DNA of 64,000 nucleotides, from positions 3,162,001-3,226,000 of the forward strand of contig NZ_CP118158.1 of NCBI RefSeq assembly GCF_028747785.1, given 5' to 3'. Shown here in pieces: positions 19,907 through 28,249 of the stretch. Within the stretch, counting starts at the first letter, position 1, and the number at the start of each line of letters is the position of its first letter. Both the position numbers and the translations under genes were made by a program. This stretch comes from Halosimplex aquaticum. Lineage in GTDB: Archaea > Halobacteriota > Halobacteria > Halobacteriales > Haloarculaceae. Below the pieces are notes generated by a model. The model saw only the letters and a list, made by a program, of their open reading frames with translations, was not told where the DNA came from and did no database searches.

Positions 19907-20588
19907 CGGTCATCACCGTTTTCCGAATGGACGACAGCCGTTCGCTTCCGACGACGGTGATCCCTTCGGTGAATATCTCCTGTAGCTTCGATCCGGCTCG
20001 TTCGGCGCTCTCGACGGATTCGACGAAGGGCTCGAACGTGAATCGGTCACCGTCGAACCGCACTTCCGCGAGGTCGCTAACCACGTCGGTCACGAGCCGA
20101 CGCGCGACCGTCCGGTCACCGTCGACGACCACGAACAGATCGATATCGCTCTGTCTGTCGGCCTCACCGCGGGCGACGCTGCCGAAGACGACGACGCCCA
20201 CGAGAGACCCGATATCGCTACTCTCGTCGAACGTGTCCCTGACGTGCTCGACGAACGCCCGCACTGGGCGGTGGAAATGGGTCTGCTCGATCGCGAGTAT
20301 CGGGTCGTCCTTGCGCAGTCGTTCGGGGTCGATGGAGACGTAGTTGCGCTGTGGCGTCTCGCGGACGCGAATCACGCCGATCCCGTCGAGGAGATCGACG
20401 GCCCGCCAGACTGTCGACCGCGCGGCTCCCGTCGCGTCGACGAGTTCGGGTATCGTGAACTCCGTCTCGTGCGCGTCGGCGAGGAGCCGAAGTATCTCGT
20501 CGGCTGCCCCGATCCGAAAGACGTCGCTATCGCCCGTCGGGCGGACGTCGACACAGACCGCCATTCCTCGTTTCGCCGTTTCGGACAC
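19899..20588 (-). CDS. MNT-type nucleotidyltransferase with N-terminal winged HTH
   Basis: A 229-residue protein. Residues 27-90 form a winged HTH (IPELVDATGAARSTVWRAVD), and residues 125-215 form a minimal nucleotidyltransferase domain with GSVARGEADRQSDID at 136-150, including the two catalytic Asp residues. In MNT/HEPN pairs the MNT is the antitoxin that modifies the HEPN toxin with nucleotides. It starts at a GTG (20588) about 26 bases from a TATA box inside an inverted repeat, so its own HTH probably represses the operon. The HEPN-like gene follows with an eight-base overlap. Confidence 0.88.
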   Translation of the reverse strand: MSETAKRGMAVCVDVRPTGDSDVFRIGAADEILRLLADAHETEFTIPELVDATGAARSTVWRAVDLLDGIGVIRVRETPQRNYVSIDPERLRKDDPILAIEQTHFHRPVRAFVEHVRDTFDESSDIGSLVGVVVFGSVARGEADRQSDIDLFVVVDGDRTVARRLVTDVVSDLAEVRFDGDRFTFEPFVESVESAERAGSKLQEIFTEGITVVGSERLSSIRKTVMTDE

Positions 20589-20599
20589 TGTCTGAATCT

Positions 20600-20627
20600 G
20601 CGCAACGAGGTATAATAGTAGTTGCGC
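20600..20627 (-). promoter_or_regulatory. Promoter and likely operator of the MNT/HEPN operon
   Basis: Perfect 7-bp arms GCGCAAC (20600-20606) and GTTGCGC (20621-20627) flank the TATA-like TATTATA, which lies about 26 bases before the GTG start. A dyad placed over the TATA box is the classic layout for repression, and the MNT protein's winged HTH is the obvious candidate to bind it. Confidence 0.6.
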
Positions 20628-20688
20628 TAGTCGGGACCGGTGTCAGAACGCGCCCCTTTTGAACGCCGAACGACAATCCGGGGACGGT

Positions 20689-20717
20689 GGCGATGACGAG
20701 CAGTTACCCCCACTGAG
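20689..20717. repeat. 29-bp direct repeat, copy B, right of MNT/HEPN module
   Basis: This is the partner of 19337-19365, with 27 of 29 identical bases in the same orientation. It lies between the MNT/HEPN promoter and the end of the rhodanese gene, so the pair of repeats encloses the whole toxin-antitoxin-like module including its promoter. Confidence 0.7.
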
Positions 20718-20809
20718 CCCCTTGTGACGAGGTGTTTTCCCGAGCCACCGTCTCTCCGACCCCGGAGCGGCCGCTACGGCGTCGGCGCGTGCGGCAGATG
20801 CGAGTCCCC

Positions 20810-21172
20810 TCAGAACGGAGCCGCCGATCCGTCGCCAGACCCGCTGGACGGTTCAGACGCTTCGATCGGACCGTCCCAGGCGGTCAGCCCGCCCGCGAGA
20901 CTCTCGACCGGGCCGTCGACGCCCTCGTAGGAACCGACGAGGCGGGCGGCCTGCACGCTGGATTTCCCCTTCGGGCAGACCGTCACGACGCGCTCGGCGC
21001 CGTCGAGTTCCTCGACGCGGTCGGTCAGTTCGGGCGCCGGGATGTTCTCGCTCCCGGGGATGTGGCCCCGCTCGAACGACCCGGGGTTGCGGATGTCCAC
21101 GATCCGGAGATCGCCGTCTTCGGTCTCGTCCAGGAGTTCCTGCAGTTCGTCACCGGAGATCTCGCCGTCCAT
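20810..21172 (-). CDS. Rhodanese-like sulfurtransferase domain protein
   Basis: A 120-residue single rhodanese domain. DIRNPGSFERGHIPGSENI (about 26-44) and the active-site loop CPKGKSS near residue 66 are intact, so it should transfer sulfane sulfur via that Cys. The six-residue loop is the sulfurtransferase size. The C-terminus is a Ser/Gly-rich tail. It lies 62 bases downstream of the last Nudix gene on the same strand and could be part of that transcript. Confidence 0.92.
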   Translation of the reverse strand: MDGEISGDELQELLDETEDGDLRIVDIRNPGSFERGHIPGSENIPAPELTDRVEELDGAERVVTVCPKGKSSVQAARLVGSYEGVDGPVESLAGGLTAWDGPIEASEPSSGSGDGSAAPF

Positions 21173-21234
21173 CGTTGGATCGCGATCGGTTATCGGCCGC
21201 TATAGGTTCGTCGGAGTCTCTCGACCGAGTCCGG

Positions 21235-21861
21235 TCAGCCCAGCAGTCCCTCGTCGCGGGCGACGAGCAGCGGCGTGAGGCCGCCACCGAACGGATACTC
21301 CCTGGCGCGGACGGCCGCGACCGCTTCGTCGGCCGGGACGGCGAACGCCTCGATGTCCTCGCCGCTCTCCAGAGCGGGCGCACCCGGTTCGAGATCCGTC
21401 GCGTAGACGACCGCCTGCGTCATCCGGGTCCAGGCGGTCGGGTGGTAGGCTTCGAGGAACTCGGCCTCGCCTGCGCGCAGGCCGGTCTCCTCGCGCAACT
21501 CGCGGACGCCGGCCTCGACGAACGACTCGCCCTCGTCCACGGCGCCGCCGGGACAGGTCAGCAGCGACCGGTCCAGTCGGGCGCTGTACTGTTCGAGCAG
21601 GACGACCTCGCCCGCGTCGGTCTCGGCGACGACGGCGACGAAGTCGCCGGGGTCGATCCAGTAGTAGCGGCCGCGTTCGCCGTCGGGTTGGCGGTACTCG
21701 TCGTAGCCGGCGGTGAAGTAGGGGTTCTCCCAGACGACCTCGGTGTCCAGGCGCGTCCAGTCGGCGCCGGCGTCGGCCGGCGGATCGGCCAGTGCCTCCG
21801 CGCTCGTCCTGGTCGGCGCTCCGTCTCCGTCGCTCGCAGCGGCGTCTTCCTTTTCGGTCAC
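21235..21861 (-). CDS. Nudix hydrolase, third of three tandem paralogues
   Basis: A 208-residue Nudix enzyme with a 35-residue acidic lead. WIDPGDFVAVVAETDAGEVVLLEQY precedes a perfect Nudix box starting GGAVDEGESF and ending RELREETGL, with all catalytic Glu residues. The layout is that of ADP-ribose pyrophosphatase-type enzymes, which cleave nucleoside diphosphate sugars. It overlaps the upstream Nudix gene by four bases (ATGA) and ends the four-gene chain that starts at 23478. The substrate is not determined. Confidence 0.92.
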   Translation of the reverse strand: MTEKEDAAASDGDGAPTRTSAEALADPPADAGADWTRLDTEVVWENPYFTAGYDEYRQPDGERGRYYWIDPGDFVAVVAETDAGEVVLLEQYSARLDRSLLTCPGGAVDEGESFVEAGVRELREETGLRAGEAEFLEAYHPTAWTRMTQAVVYATDLEPGAPALESGEDIEAFAVPADEAVAAVRAREYPFGGGLTPLLVARDEGLLG

Positions 21862-22424
21862 AGCAGTCCCTCCTCGCGAGCGAGGAGCAGCGCGGTGAGC
21901 GTGATCCCCTTCGAGGGCCCCTCTCTATCGCGCAGGCGGTCGATCGCTTCGTCGGCCGGGACGGTCACGACATCGATGAACTCTCCGTCGTCGGGGTCAG
22001 GCTCCGCGCGTTCGAGGCCGTCGGCGACGAACACGTGGCGGAGGTAGCGCGTCCACGGTGACAGCGTATGGGTTTCGAGGTGCGACAGGTCCTCCGCGAC
22101 GAAGCCGGTCTCCTCGCGCAGTTCCCGCCCGGCGGCGGTCGCGGGGTCCTCTCCGTCCTCGACGAACCCGCCCGGGAGGCCAAGCGACCGCTGCCGGTAT
22201 CGGGGGCGGTACTGTTCGACGAGCACGAGTTCGCCGCTCTCTGTGAGCGCGATCACGGCCGCGGCGTCGGCCGAGGCGAGCCAGTAGTACTCGCCCTCGG
22301 TGCCGTCGGGTCGTTCGACCACGTCGTAGCCGGTCTCGCAAAACGGCGTCTCCCACGCGACCACCTCCTCGCGGACCGGCCACGCTGGGTCGTCGTCCTC
22401 CCAGGGCGGGGTCGGCAGCGTCAC
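21858..22424 (-). CDS. Nudix hydrolase, second of three tandem paralogues
   Basis: A 188-residue ADP-ribose pyrophosphatase-like Nudix protein. YYWLASADAAAVIALTESGELVLVEQYRPR leads into a box from GGFVEDGEDP to RELREETGF. It overlaps both neighbours by four bases and shares with them the WETPxxExGYDxxxxPDG-type N-terminal strand and the C-terminal LLAREEGLL signature, so the three arose by tandem duplication. All key Glu residues are present; the substrate is unknown. Confidence 0.92.
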   Translation of the reverse strand: MTLPTPPWEDDDPAWPVREEVVAWETPFCETGYDVVERPDGTEGEYYWLASADAAAVIALTESGELVLVEQYRPRYRQRSLGLPGGFVEDGEDPATAAGRELREETGFVAEDLSHLETHTLSPWTRYLRHVFVADGLERAEPDPDDGEFIDVVTVPADEAIDRLRDREGPSKGITLTALLLAREEGLL

Positions 22425-23014
22425 AGCAGTCCCTCCTCGCGGGCGAGGAGCACCCCCTCGATGGTCGCGTCGTTGGCGGGCTGGCGCCGCGCGATATCGA
22501 GCGCGTCGTCGACCGGCACCGTGGTCACCGAGAGGAACTCGTTGCCGTCGAGGTCGCGCTCAACCGGTTCGAGGCCCTCGGCGAAGACGATGCCCCGGCG
22601 GTGGCGGAGCACGCCGGTCGAGCACCAGAAGTCCTCGATCAGGGAGACGCCGGCGGGGTCGAAGCCGGTCTCCTCGCGGAGTTCGCGGGCGCCTGCGGTC
22701 GTGAACGACTCGCCGTCCTCGACGATGCCGGCGGGGAGTTCCAGGCACTGCTCACGGATGACGGGGCGGTACTGGTCGACGAGGACGAGTTCGTCGCCGG
22801 TGCGCGCGACGACGACGACCGCGTCCGGTAGCTCGGCCCAGTAGTAGTCCTTCTCGGAGCCGTCGGGCTGCTCGACGCGGTCGTAGCCGCCGTCGTACCA
22901 GCCGGTCTCGTACTCGGTCTCGCTGTCGACGACTCGCCACTCGTGGGCCGGTTCTCGCGTCCGGCCGTCGCCGTCGGTCGCCGGTGCGTCATCGGCGTCG
23001 TCGCGGTCGCTCAT
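22421..23014 (-). CDS. Nudix hydrolase, first of three tandem paralogues
   Basis: A 197-residue Nudix enzyme. YYWAELPDAVVVVARTGDELVLVDQYRP precedes the box AGIVEDGESF...RELREETGF, where the first Gly is Ala but the catalytic Glu residues remain. The C-terminus LLAREEGLL is shared with its two downstream paralogues. It overlaps the preceding membrane-protein gene and the next Nudix gene by four bases each. ADP-ribose or a nucleotide sugar is the likely substrate class by family. Confidence 0.92.
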   Translation of the reverse strand: MSDRDDADDAPATDGDGRTREPAHEWRVVDSETEYETGWYDGGYDRVEQPDGSEKDYYWAELPDAVVVVARTGDELVLVDQYRPVIREQCLELPAGIVEDGESFTTAGARELREETGFDPAGVSLIEDFWCSTGVLRHRRGIVFAEGLEPVERDLDGNEFLSVTTVPVDDALDIARRQPANDATIEGVLLAREEGLL

Positions 23015-23478
23015 ACGCGCTGTCCGACCGCGACTCGGTAAAGCGTGCCGTTGTACGAGACGAGCACGCCCTCCGGCGAGACCGCGGTCGGGTTGCGCGC
23101 CGCCAGCGCGTCGCGCTCGTCGAACGGCGAGTGCGTGAAGGTCTCCTTGAGTCCCCAGGGCCCCTTGCGGTAGGGCTCTGACGACCCGTTGCGCAGCGCC
23201 TCGGTCGTGTAGGGGAAGCGCCGTTCGGAGAGCGCCGAGCCGTTGATCGCCGCGCTCGCGTTGGCGGCGGCCGCGGAGTCGTTCGCCGGGGCGGGTCCGT
23301 TCGCAGCAGATCCGCTCGCGGAAGACCCGTTCGCCGACACGTTCCCGTCGTCGACGGGCGTGGCAGTCAGGTAGTAGGGGTCGCCGCTCCCGAGGAGCGC
23401 GGGGAGGGCGCCCAGCGCGAGCAGCGCGACGAGCACGGCCAGAATGAGGAGGACGACGTTGCGAGTGACCCTTCGCAT
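23011..23478 (-). CDS. Membrane-anchored protein with an Asn/Ala/Ser-rich stalk
   Basis: A 155-residue protein. One N-terminal helix (about 8-30) anchors it; residues 45-85 are a low-complexity Ala/Asn/Ser/Gly stretch with several N-glycosylation sequons (NGS, NDS, NAS); residues 90-155 form a small conserved domain with WGLKETFTHSPFDERDALAARNP. The topology suggests the domain faces outside, as an anchor or pseudopilin-like protein. It starts the chain whose next three genes are Nudix hydrolases, overlapping by four bases. The function is unknown. Confidence 0.7.
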   Translation of the reverse strand: MRRVTRNVVLLILAVLVALLALGALPALLGSGDPYYLTATPVDDGNVSANGSSASGSAANGPAPANDSAAAANASAAINGSALSERRFPYTTEALRNGSSEPYRKGPWGLKETFTHSPFDERDALAARNPTAVSPEGVLVSYNGTLYRVAVGQRV

Positions 23479-23547
23479 ACCGGCGCTACGGTCGAACCGG
23501 TGAAAACGCCACGGATACGCGCTTGCGGCCGAGCGCCGGCTGCCCGC

Positions 23548-24027
23548 TCACTCGTCGCCGTCGGTTCCGGACCCGGCGCCGTCGGTTCCGGACTCGGCGC
23601 CGCCGTCGATCGCGACGATATCGCGGTAGACGCGACCGAAGGCCTGCCGGCGGAGCGTCCCGACGGCGGCCTCGCGCTCGTCCTGGAAGGTGGCGGCGAC
23701 CACGGTCTCCGCCGCGGGCGCGACGTGCCAGACGACGTTGTCGACGTGTTCGCTCCCGACCTCAGTGACCGGGAACTCGTCGTTCTCGGCGGTCCAGTCG
23801 TCGAACTCCGCGCGCGTCCCGACGTGCACTTCGAGCATCGAGGCGAACAGCGCGTCGCGGGCGGTCTCGACGACGTCGCTCGTGACCCGCTCGCGGTACT
23901 CGTCGGCGTCCATCGCCATCGCCTTCGCGACTTCCTTGACGACCACCTGCGCCGTCGACCCGAGCGCCTCGTAGCGCTCGCGCGCCTCCTCGGCGGTCGC
24001 CGGCGCGATCGTCCCCTCGGTGTCCAT
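23548..24027 (-). CDS. DUF5809-like haloarchaeal protein
   Basis: A 159-residue soluble acidic protein. The region TAEEARERYEALGSTAQVVVKEVAKAM begins a helical half, followed by an alpha/beta half with EHVDNVVWHVAPAAETVVAATFQDEREAAVGTL; the tail is Gly/Asp/Thr-rich. I recognise it as the haloarchaeal DUF5809 family. The ATG at 24027 is preferred over a GTG two codons upstream. It is 24 bases after the DUF5810-like gene, a pairing I recall as common in haloarchaea. Confidence 0.75.
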   Translation of the reverse strand: MDTEGTIAPATAEEARERYEALGSTAQVVVKEVAKAMAMDADEYRERVTSDVVETARDALFASMLEVHVGTRAEFDDWTAENDEFPVTEVGSEHVDNVVWHVAPAAETVVAATFQDEREAAVGTLRRQAFGRVYRDIVAIDGGAESGTDGAGSGTDGDE

Positions 24028-24051
24028 ACCCACTGGTTCGCTCGCGGGGAC

Positions 24052-24549
24052 TTAGGAACTCCCGGTTTCCTCGTCCTCGTCCTCGTCGCCGTCGGACGCG
24101 TCGGCCTCGCCCTCCGGTTCGCTGTCGGCCGCCGCGTTCTCGCGGCGCCGACGCGTCAGCTCTCGCGCTTCGGCCAGCACGTCCTCCTGGTCGTCGTCGA
24201 CGTCGAAGTCAGCGATGCCGCCGGGCGCCGCGCTCTCGACGCCGTCGGCCGACTGTCCGCCGTGGTCGTGGCCGCCTGCGCCGTGGTCGTGACCGCCGTG
24301 TGCGTCGCCGTGTCCAGACTCGTGACCGCCGGTCGCGTCCTCGACCGACTGCGGGAACTCCTCCTCGTCGGCGTACTCGCTGACCTGCTCGGCGAGTTCT
24401 TCCGGGGAGCGGTCCGCCCAGCCGTCGACGTGGTCGTCCAGCCAGGCCTCGTGGCCGGCGCCGCGGAGCATGGCGGTGAACGCGAGGTGGTTCGCGAGGT
24501 GCTCGGCGTCGGCCTGGGGGTCGTCGCAGACGGGACACGCGTAGCCCAT
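24052..24549 (-). CDS. DUF5810-like zinc-finger protein
   Basis: A 165-residue protein. The N-terminus MGYACPVCDDPQADAEHLANH gives a C2H2-like zinc site, followed by a helical region to about residue 65. Residues 75-105 are rich in His and Gly (HGDAHGGHDHGAGGHDHGG), a likely metal-binding stretch, and the tail is strongly acidic. The ATG at 24549 puts the zinc motif at the N-terminus; an ATG nine codons earlier is less likely. It is upstream of, and probably co-transcribed with, the DUF5809-like gene. Confidence 0.78.
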   Translation of the reverse strand: MGYACPVCDDPQADAEHLANHLAFTAMLRGAGHEAWLDDHVDGWADRSPEELAEQVSEYADEEEFPQSVEDATGGHESGHGDAHGGHDHGAGGHDHGGQSADGVESAAPGGIADFDVDDDQEDVLAEARELTRRRRENAAADSEPEGEADASDGDEDEDEETGSS

Positions 24550-24661
24550 ACCCGCCACGACGGCCGCGAGGCGCATATGCCTTTCAGAAGCGGCCGGGAG
24601 CGGCCGACCGAGGTCCAGCGAGTCGACACACGTAAGGAGGCCACGGTCGTTCCATCCGGTG

Positions 24662-25231
24662 ATGTGGCCCTGGGGACACCTCGCGCTGGCCTACCTCCTC
24701 TACTCGCTGTACTCCCGACTCCGGCGCGGTCACCGGCCGACCGCCGCGACCGCGCTCGTCGTCGCCGTCGCCTCGCAGGTCCCCGACCTCGTGGACAAGC
24801 CCCTCGCGTGGACGTTCTCGATCCTGCCGACCGGCCGCTCGCTGTCGCACTCGCTGCTGGTCGTCGTCCCCGTCGTCGCCCTCCTCTACAGCCTCGTGCG
24901 GGTCAGGCGCGAGGGCGAGGGCCCGCTCGCGGTCGCGTTCGCGCTCGGCGCGCTCAGCCACCTGTTCGGCGACGCCCTGTACTCGATCGCGGCCCTTCGG
25001 TTCCGCGACGTCAGCTTCCTGCTCTGGCCGGCGATCCCGGCCGTCGAGTACGAGGTCGAGCAGAGCTTCGTCGCCCACCTCGCGCTGATCGAGCCCTCGC
25101 CGGAGCTGTACTTCGAGTTCCTGCTCGTCGCGGTCGCGCTGGCCGTCTGGCGCGCCGACGGCTATCCCGGCCTCGCGACCGTCGCGTCGTGGCCGGCCCG
25201 CGCCTGGAACGGCGTCACCGGCGCCGACTGA
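24662..25231 (+). CDS. YdjM/DUF457-type membrane-bound putative hydrolase
   Basis: A 189-residue membrane protein with about five helices. WPWGHLALAYLLYSLYSR, QVPDLVDKPLAW and LSHSLLVVVPVVALLYS, plus HLFGDAL, carry the conserved His and Asp residues of the DUF457/YdjM family, thought to be metal-dependent membrane hydrolases. The ATG at 24662 is used; a GTG directly before it is an alternative. It stands seven bases ahead of the uracil-DNA glycosylase gene, so the two likely form an operon. Confidence 0.85.
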   Translation: MWPWGHLALAYLLYSLYSRLRRGHRPTAATALVVAVASQVPDLVDKPLAWTFSILPTGRSLSHSLLVVVPVVALLYSLVRVRREGEGPLAVAFALGALSHLFGDALYSIAALRFRDVSFLLWPAIPAVEYEVEQSFVAHLALIEPSPELYFEFLLVAVALAVWRADGYPGLATVASWPARAWNGVTGAD

Positions 25232-25237
25232 GAACGC

Positions 25238-25906
25238 ATGCCCTCGCTTCCAGAGCCAGACGACCGGAACGCCCTCGCCGAGGACTGCCGGCGCTGTCCC
25301 GCGCTCGTCGAGCACCGCCAGTGCATCTCGTGGGGTAACGGCCCCGACGACGCCGCGCTGGTCGTCGTCGGTGAGGCGCCGGCCGCGGGTGACCCCGACG
25401 CCGACCGCTGGCGGGGCGGCAACCTGACGGGGATGGCCTACACCTCGCGGCGCTCCGGGCGGAAGGTCCGCGAACTCGTCGCCGACGCCGGATACGCCGG
25501 CGACGCCTACTACACGAACGCGGTGAAGTGCTTCCCGCCGGACCCCGACGACCCGAGCGACAACCGCGAACCCGCTCCCGAGGAGCGGGCGAACTGCCGC
25601 CCGTACCTCCTCGCGGAGATCCGGCAGGTCGACCCCGCGGCCGTCCTCGCCACCGGGAAGCACGCGACGAAGTCAGTGCTGGCTGTCGAAGACCGGGAAC
25701 TCGACGGCTTCCTCGACGCGGTGCTGGAGCCGGTCGACTGCGAGCGCCTCGGGACGACGCTCGTGCCGCTCGTCCACCCGTCGTATCAGGAGGTGTGGAT
25801 CGGGCGACTCGGCTACTCCCGCGAGGAGTACGTGGATGCGCTTCGGGAGCGACTTACCGACGCGGCCGCGGGTTCGGGCGCTGGGTCAGGCGCGGTCGGC
25901 GACTGA
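25238..25906 (+). CDS. Fe-S uracil-DNA glycosylase (family 4/5-like)
   Basis: A 222-residue uracil-DNA glycosylase-superfamily enzyme that removes uracil from DNA. Cys ligands occur at CRRCP (18-22), at C29 and in the ERANC region. VVVGEAPAAGDPDADRWRGG (42-61) is motif 1, YYTNAVKCFPP is the next conserved block, and LVPLVHPSYQEVW is the C-terminal motif. The 3' end overlaps the convergent histidine kinase gene by 21 bases. I see no reason to doubt activity. Confidence 0.92.
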   Translation: MPSLPEPDDRNALAEDCRRCPALVEHRQCISWGNGPDDAALVVVGEAPAAGDPDADRWRGGNLTGMAYTSRRSGRKVRELVADAGYAGDAYYTNAVKCFPPDPDDPSDNREPAPEERANCRPYLLAEIRQVDPAAVLATGKHATKSVLAVEDRELDGFLDAVLEPVDCERLGTTLVPLVHPSYQEVWIGRLGYSREEYVDALRERLTDAAAGSGAGSGAVGD

Positions 25907-27544
25907 TGGGTCCGACTCGACGCCGGTGAACTCGAAGCGGGCGCCGCCGTCGGCGCTCTCGCCGACCGACACGTCCCAGCCGTGGGCCTGGGCGATCCGC
26001 TCGACGATGTTGAGCCCGAAGCCCGTCCCGCCGTCGTTCGTCGAGAAGCCGACGTCGAAGATCTCCTCCCGCTCGCCTTCGGGGACGCCGGGGCCGTCGT
26101 CGGCGACGAAGAACCCGTTCGCGGTCCGGCCGACGGTGACGGTCACGTCCGCGCCGCCGTGTTCGACGCTGTTCCGGAAGAGGTTCTCCAGCAGCTCGCG
26201 GACACGCGACGGGTCGCACTCGATCGGGCCGAGGTCGCCGTCGGCCCCTTCGCGTCGATCGCTCTCCGACGAGTCCCCGCTCGCGTCGCTCCCGGAGGCG
26301 TCCTCGGTCCGCAGCGTCGCCGCTGGCGCGTCGATCGTCGACCACGCCTGTTCGGCGAGGGCGCCGAGCTGTACCCGCTCGCGCTCGTAGACGGCCTCGC
26401 CCTGTCGAGCGAGCGCCAGGAGGTCCGAGATGAGTTCCTCCATCCGGTCCAGCGCGTCGGCCGCGACGGCGAGGTGGTCGCTGTCGCTCTCGCGGCGGAC
26501 GAACTCGACGCGCCCCGCCGCGACGTTCAGCGGGTTCCGCAGGTCGTGGGAGACGACGCCGGCGAACTCCTCGAGGCGCTCGTTCTGGCGGGCGAGTTCG
26601 CGCTCGCGCTCGGCGACCCGGTCGTGGGCCTCGATCGAGGCGATGGCGTGACCGATCGTCTCGCCGAGCTCGGAGAGCACTTCCCGCTCGCGGTCGTCGA
26701 AGACGTCCTCCCGCTCCGTGTAGATGCTGAAAAACCCGTAGACGCTGTCGCCGTGGCGGATCGGAACGACCGCGAGCGACGTGATCCCGTGACTCTCCAG
26801 GAGGTCCCACCACGGCTCCATCGTGGGGTCGGCGAACACGTCGGGGACGCTCTGGATCTCGCCGGTCTTGATCGCGCGGCCGCCGGGGCCGCTGCCCGTC
26901 GGACTGTCGTCGACGGTGACCACGATGGACTGGACGTACTCGTCGTCGAACCCGGCCCACGCGACGGGACGGACCTCGGCGTCGTCGGGGTCGTAGCGGC
27001 CGATCCACACGGCGTCGTAGGGGTCGGACTCGATCAGCCGCTCGCAGACGGTCTGTTCGAGTCTGTCCCGGTCCGTCTCGTCGACCAGTTCCTGGGTGGC
27101 GATGCGGAGCGTGTCGTTGATCCGGTTGAGCCGTTCGAGGAACCGCTCTTGCTCAAGTCGCCTGACGTCGTAGACGCCGACGAGGACGCCGGCGAGCGCG
27201 CCGAACGTCGCGAGGCCGAGCAGCGCGGCCAACGGGTCCGTCAACGGGAATCCCCTGACGACGACGCCGGCGAAGACCCAGGTGCCGAGCGCGACGAGCG
27301 CGATCGAGCCGGCGGCGGTCCACGCCAGCAACCGGCCCGCGAAGCGGTCCGCGGCGAGTCGCCCGCGGGCCAGTTCGACGCCGACGGCCATCACCGCGAG
27401 CGAGAGAGCGGGGGGGAGAAGCTGGACGTAGAACTGCCCAGTGGCCTCCCGCAATGCGTAGAGTTCCGAGAGGTGGTAAACGGTGAGGGCGGCGGCCGCG
27501 ACCGCGAGCGCTCCGCCGCTCACCTCGTTCGACGCGCGGCTCAT
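25886..27544 (-). CDS. GAF-domain sensor histidine kinase
   Basis: A 552-residue membrane-linked kinase. Residues 10-130 hold four hydrophobic helices, 140-310 a GAF domain, then HisKA with VSHDLRNPLN (His333) and a HATPase domain with ENLFRNSVEHG, DDGPGVP and GTGFGLNIVERI. A 25-residue acidic insert lies within the ATPase region. The start is the ATG at 27544, where membrane sequence begins. No response regulator is next to it. The signal is unknown. Confidence 0.93.
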   Translation of the reverse strand: MSRASNEVSGGALAVAAAALTVYHLSELYALREATGQFYVQLLPPALSLAVMAVGVELARGRLAADRFAGRLLAWTAAGSIALVALGTWVFAGVVVRGFPLTDPLAALLGLATFGALAGVLVGVYDVRRLEQERFLERLNRINDTLRIATQELVDETDRDRLEQTVCERLIESDPYDAVWIGRYDPDDAEVRPVAWAGFDDEYVQSIVVTVDDSPTGSGPGGRAIKTGEIQSVPDVFADPTMEPWWDLLESHGITSLAVVPIRHGDSVYGFFSIYTEREDVFDDREREVLSELGETIGHAIASIEAHDRVAERERELARQNERLEEFAGVVSHDLRNPLNVAAGRVEFVRRESDSDHLAVAADALDRMEELISDLLALARQGEAVYERERVQLGALAEQAWSTIDAPAATLRTEDASGSDASGDSSESDRREGADGDLGPIECDPSRVRELLENLFRNSVEHGGADVTVTVGRTANGFFVADDGPGVPEGEREEIFDVGFSTNDGGTGFGLNIVERIAQAHGWDVSVGESADGGARFEFTGVESDPSVADRA

Positions 27545-27660
27545 TGCTCTATGTAATCCGATTCGCCGATAAATATTGTCGCATGGAGATCCACGATTGA
27601 TAGCCGATCGACGCCGCGCCGTCCGAGGGTTCATTGCCGAGGGGGGCGAACGCACCGCCG

Positions 27661-28182
27661 ATGTACGCCGTCGTCGGGTGTAGCGACTGTTCGATGCTCT
27701 GGGTCGTCGAGGGGCGCCCCGAGACCAGTCAGTGTCCGCGCTGCGGGACGACCCGCCAGTACGCGAAGCGCAAGAAGTTCGTCTCGACCGAGGACAGGGA
27801 CCACGCTCGCGAGGTGCGGGCGTCGATGCTCGCCAACCGGCAGGGCCACGGCGAGGCCTTCGCCGAACTCGACTCGTTCGCCGAGATGGAGTCCCAGATC
27901 GACGAGGTCGGCCCCTCCGACGCGGAGTACCTCGAAGGGTCGGGGCTGGACGCCGACGCCGTCACCGAGGCGGGCGAGCGGGCGACCGAGACCCGGACGA
28001 GCAAGAGCCGCAAGGAGATCGTCCAGGAGGCCCTGCGGGAACTCGACGAACCGACCGAGGACGGCGTCGTCGAGTACGCGAGCGAGCGAGGCGTCGACGC
28101 CGAGTACGCGCGGACGGCGCTCGACAGACTCGTCCGGGCGGGCGAGGCGACGGAGAACCGGGGCGTCTATCGGCCGCTGTGA
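27661..28182 (+). CDS. DUF5817-like zinc-ribbon protein
   Basis: A 173-residue protein beginning with a zinc ribbon, CSDC near residue 7 and CPRCG near residue 27. A helical region follows, then a C-terminal winged-helix segment (about 115-173) with SRKEIVQEALRELDEP and YARTALDRLVRAGE. I recognise the DUF5817 haloarchaeal family; a nucleic-acid-binding role is likely but unproven. The ATG at 27661 places the ribbon at the N-terminus as in relatives. Confidence 0.82.
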   Translation: MYAVVGCSDCSMLWVVEGRPETSQCPRCGTTRQYAKRKKFVSTEDRDHAREVRASMLANRQGHGEAFAELDSFAEMESQIDEVGPSDAEYLEGSGLDADAVTEAGERATETRTSKSRKEIVQEALRELDEPTEDGVVEYASERGVDAEYARTALDRLVRAGEATENRGVYRPL

Positions 28183-28249
28183 GCGCCGCCGCCCTCCCGC
28201 ACCCAGCGGAGGGAAAAACACTTGCATCGACTGGGCGAACGCGTCTCAC

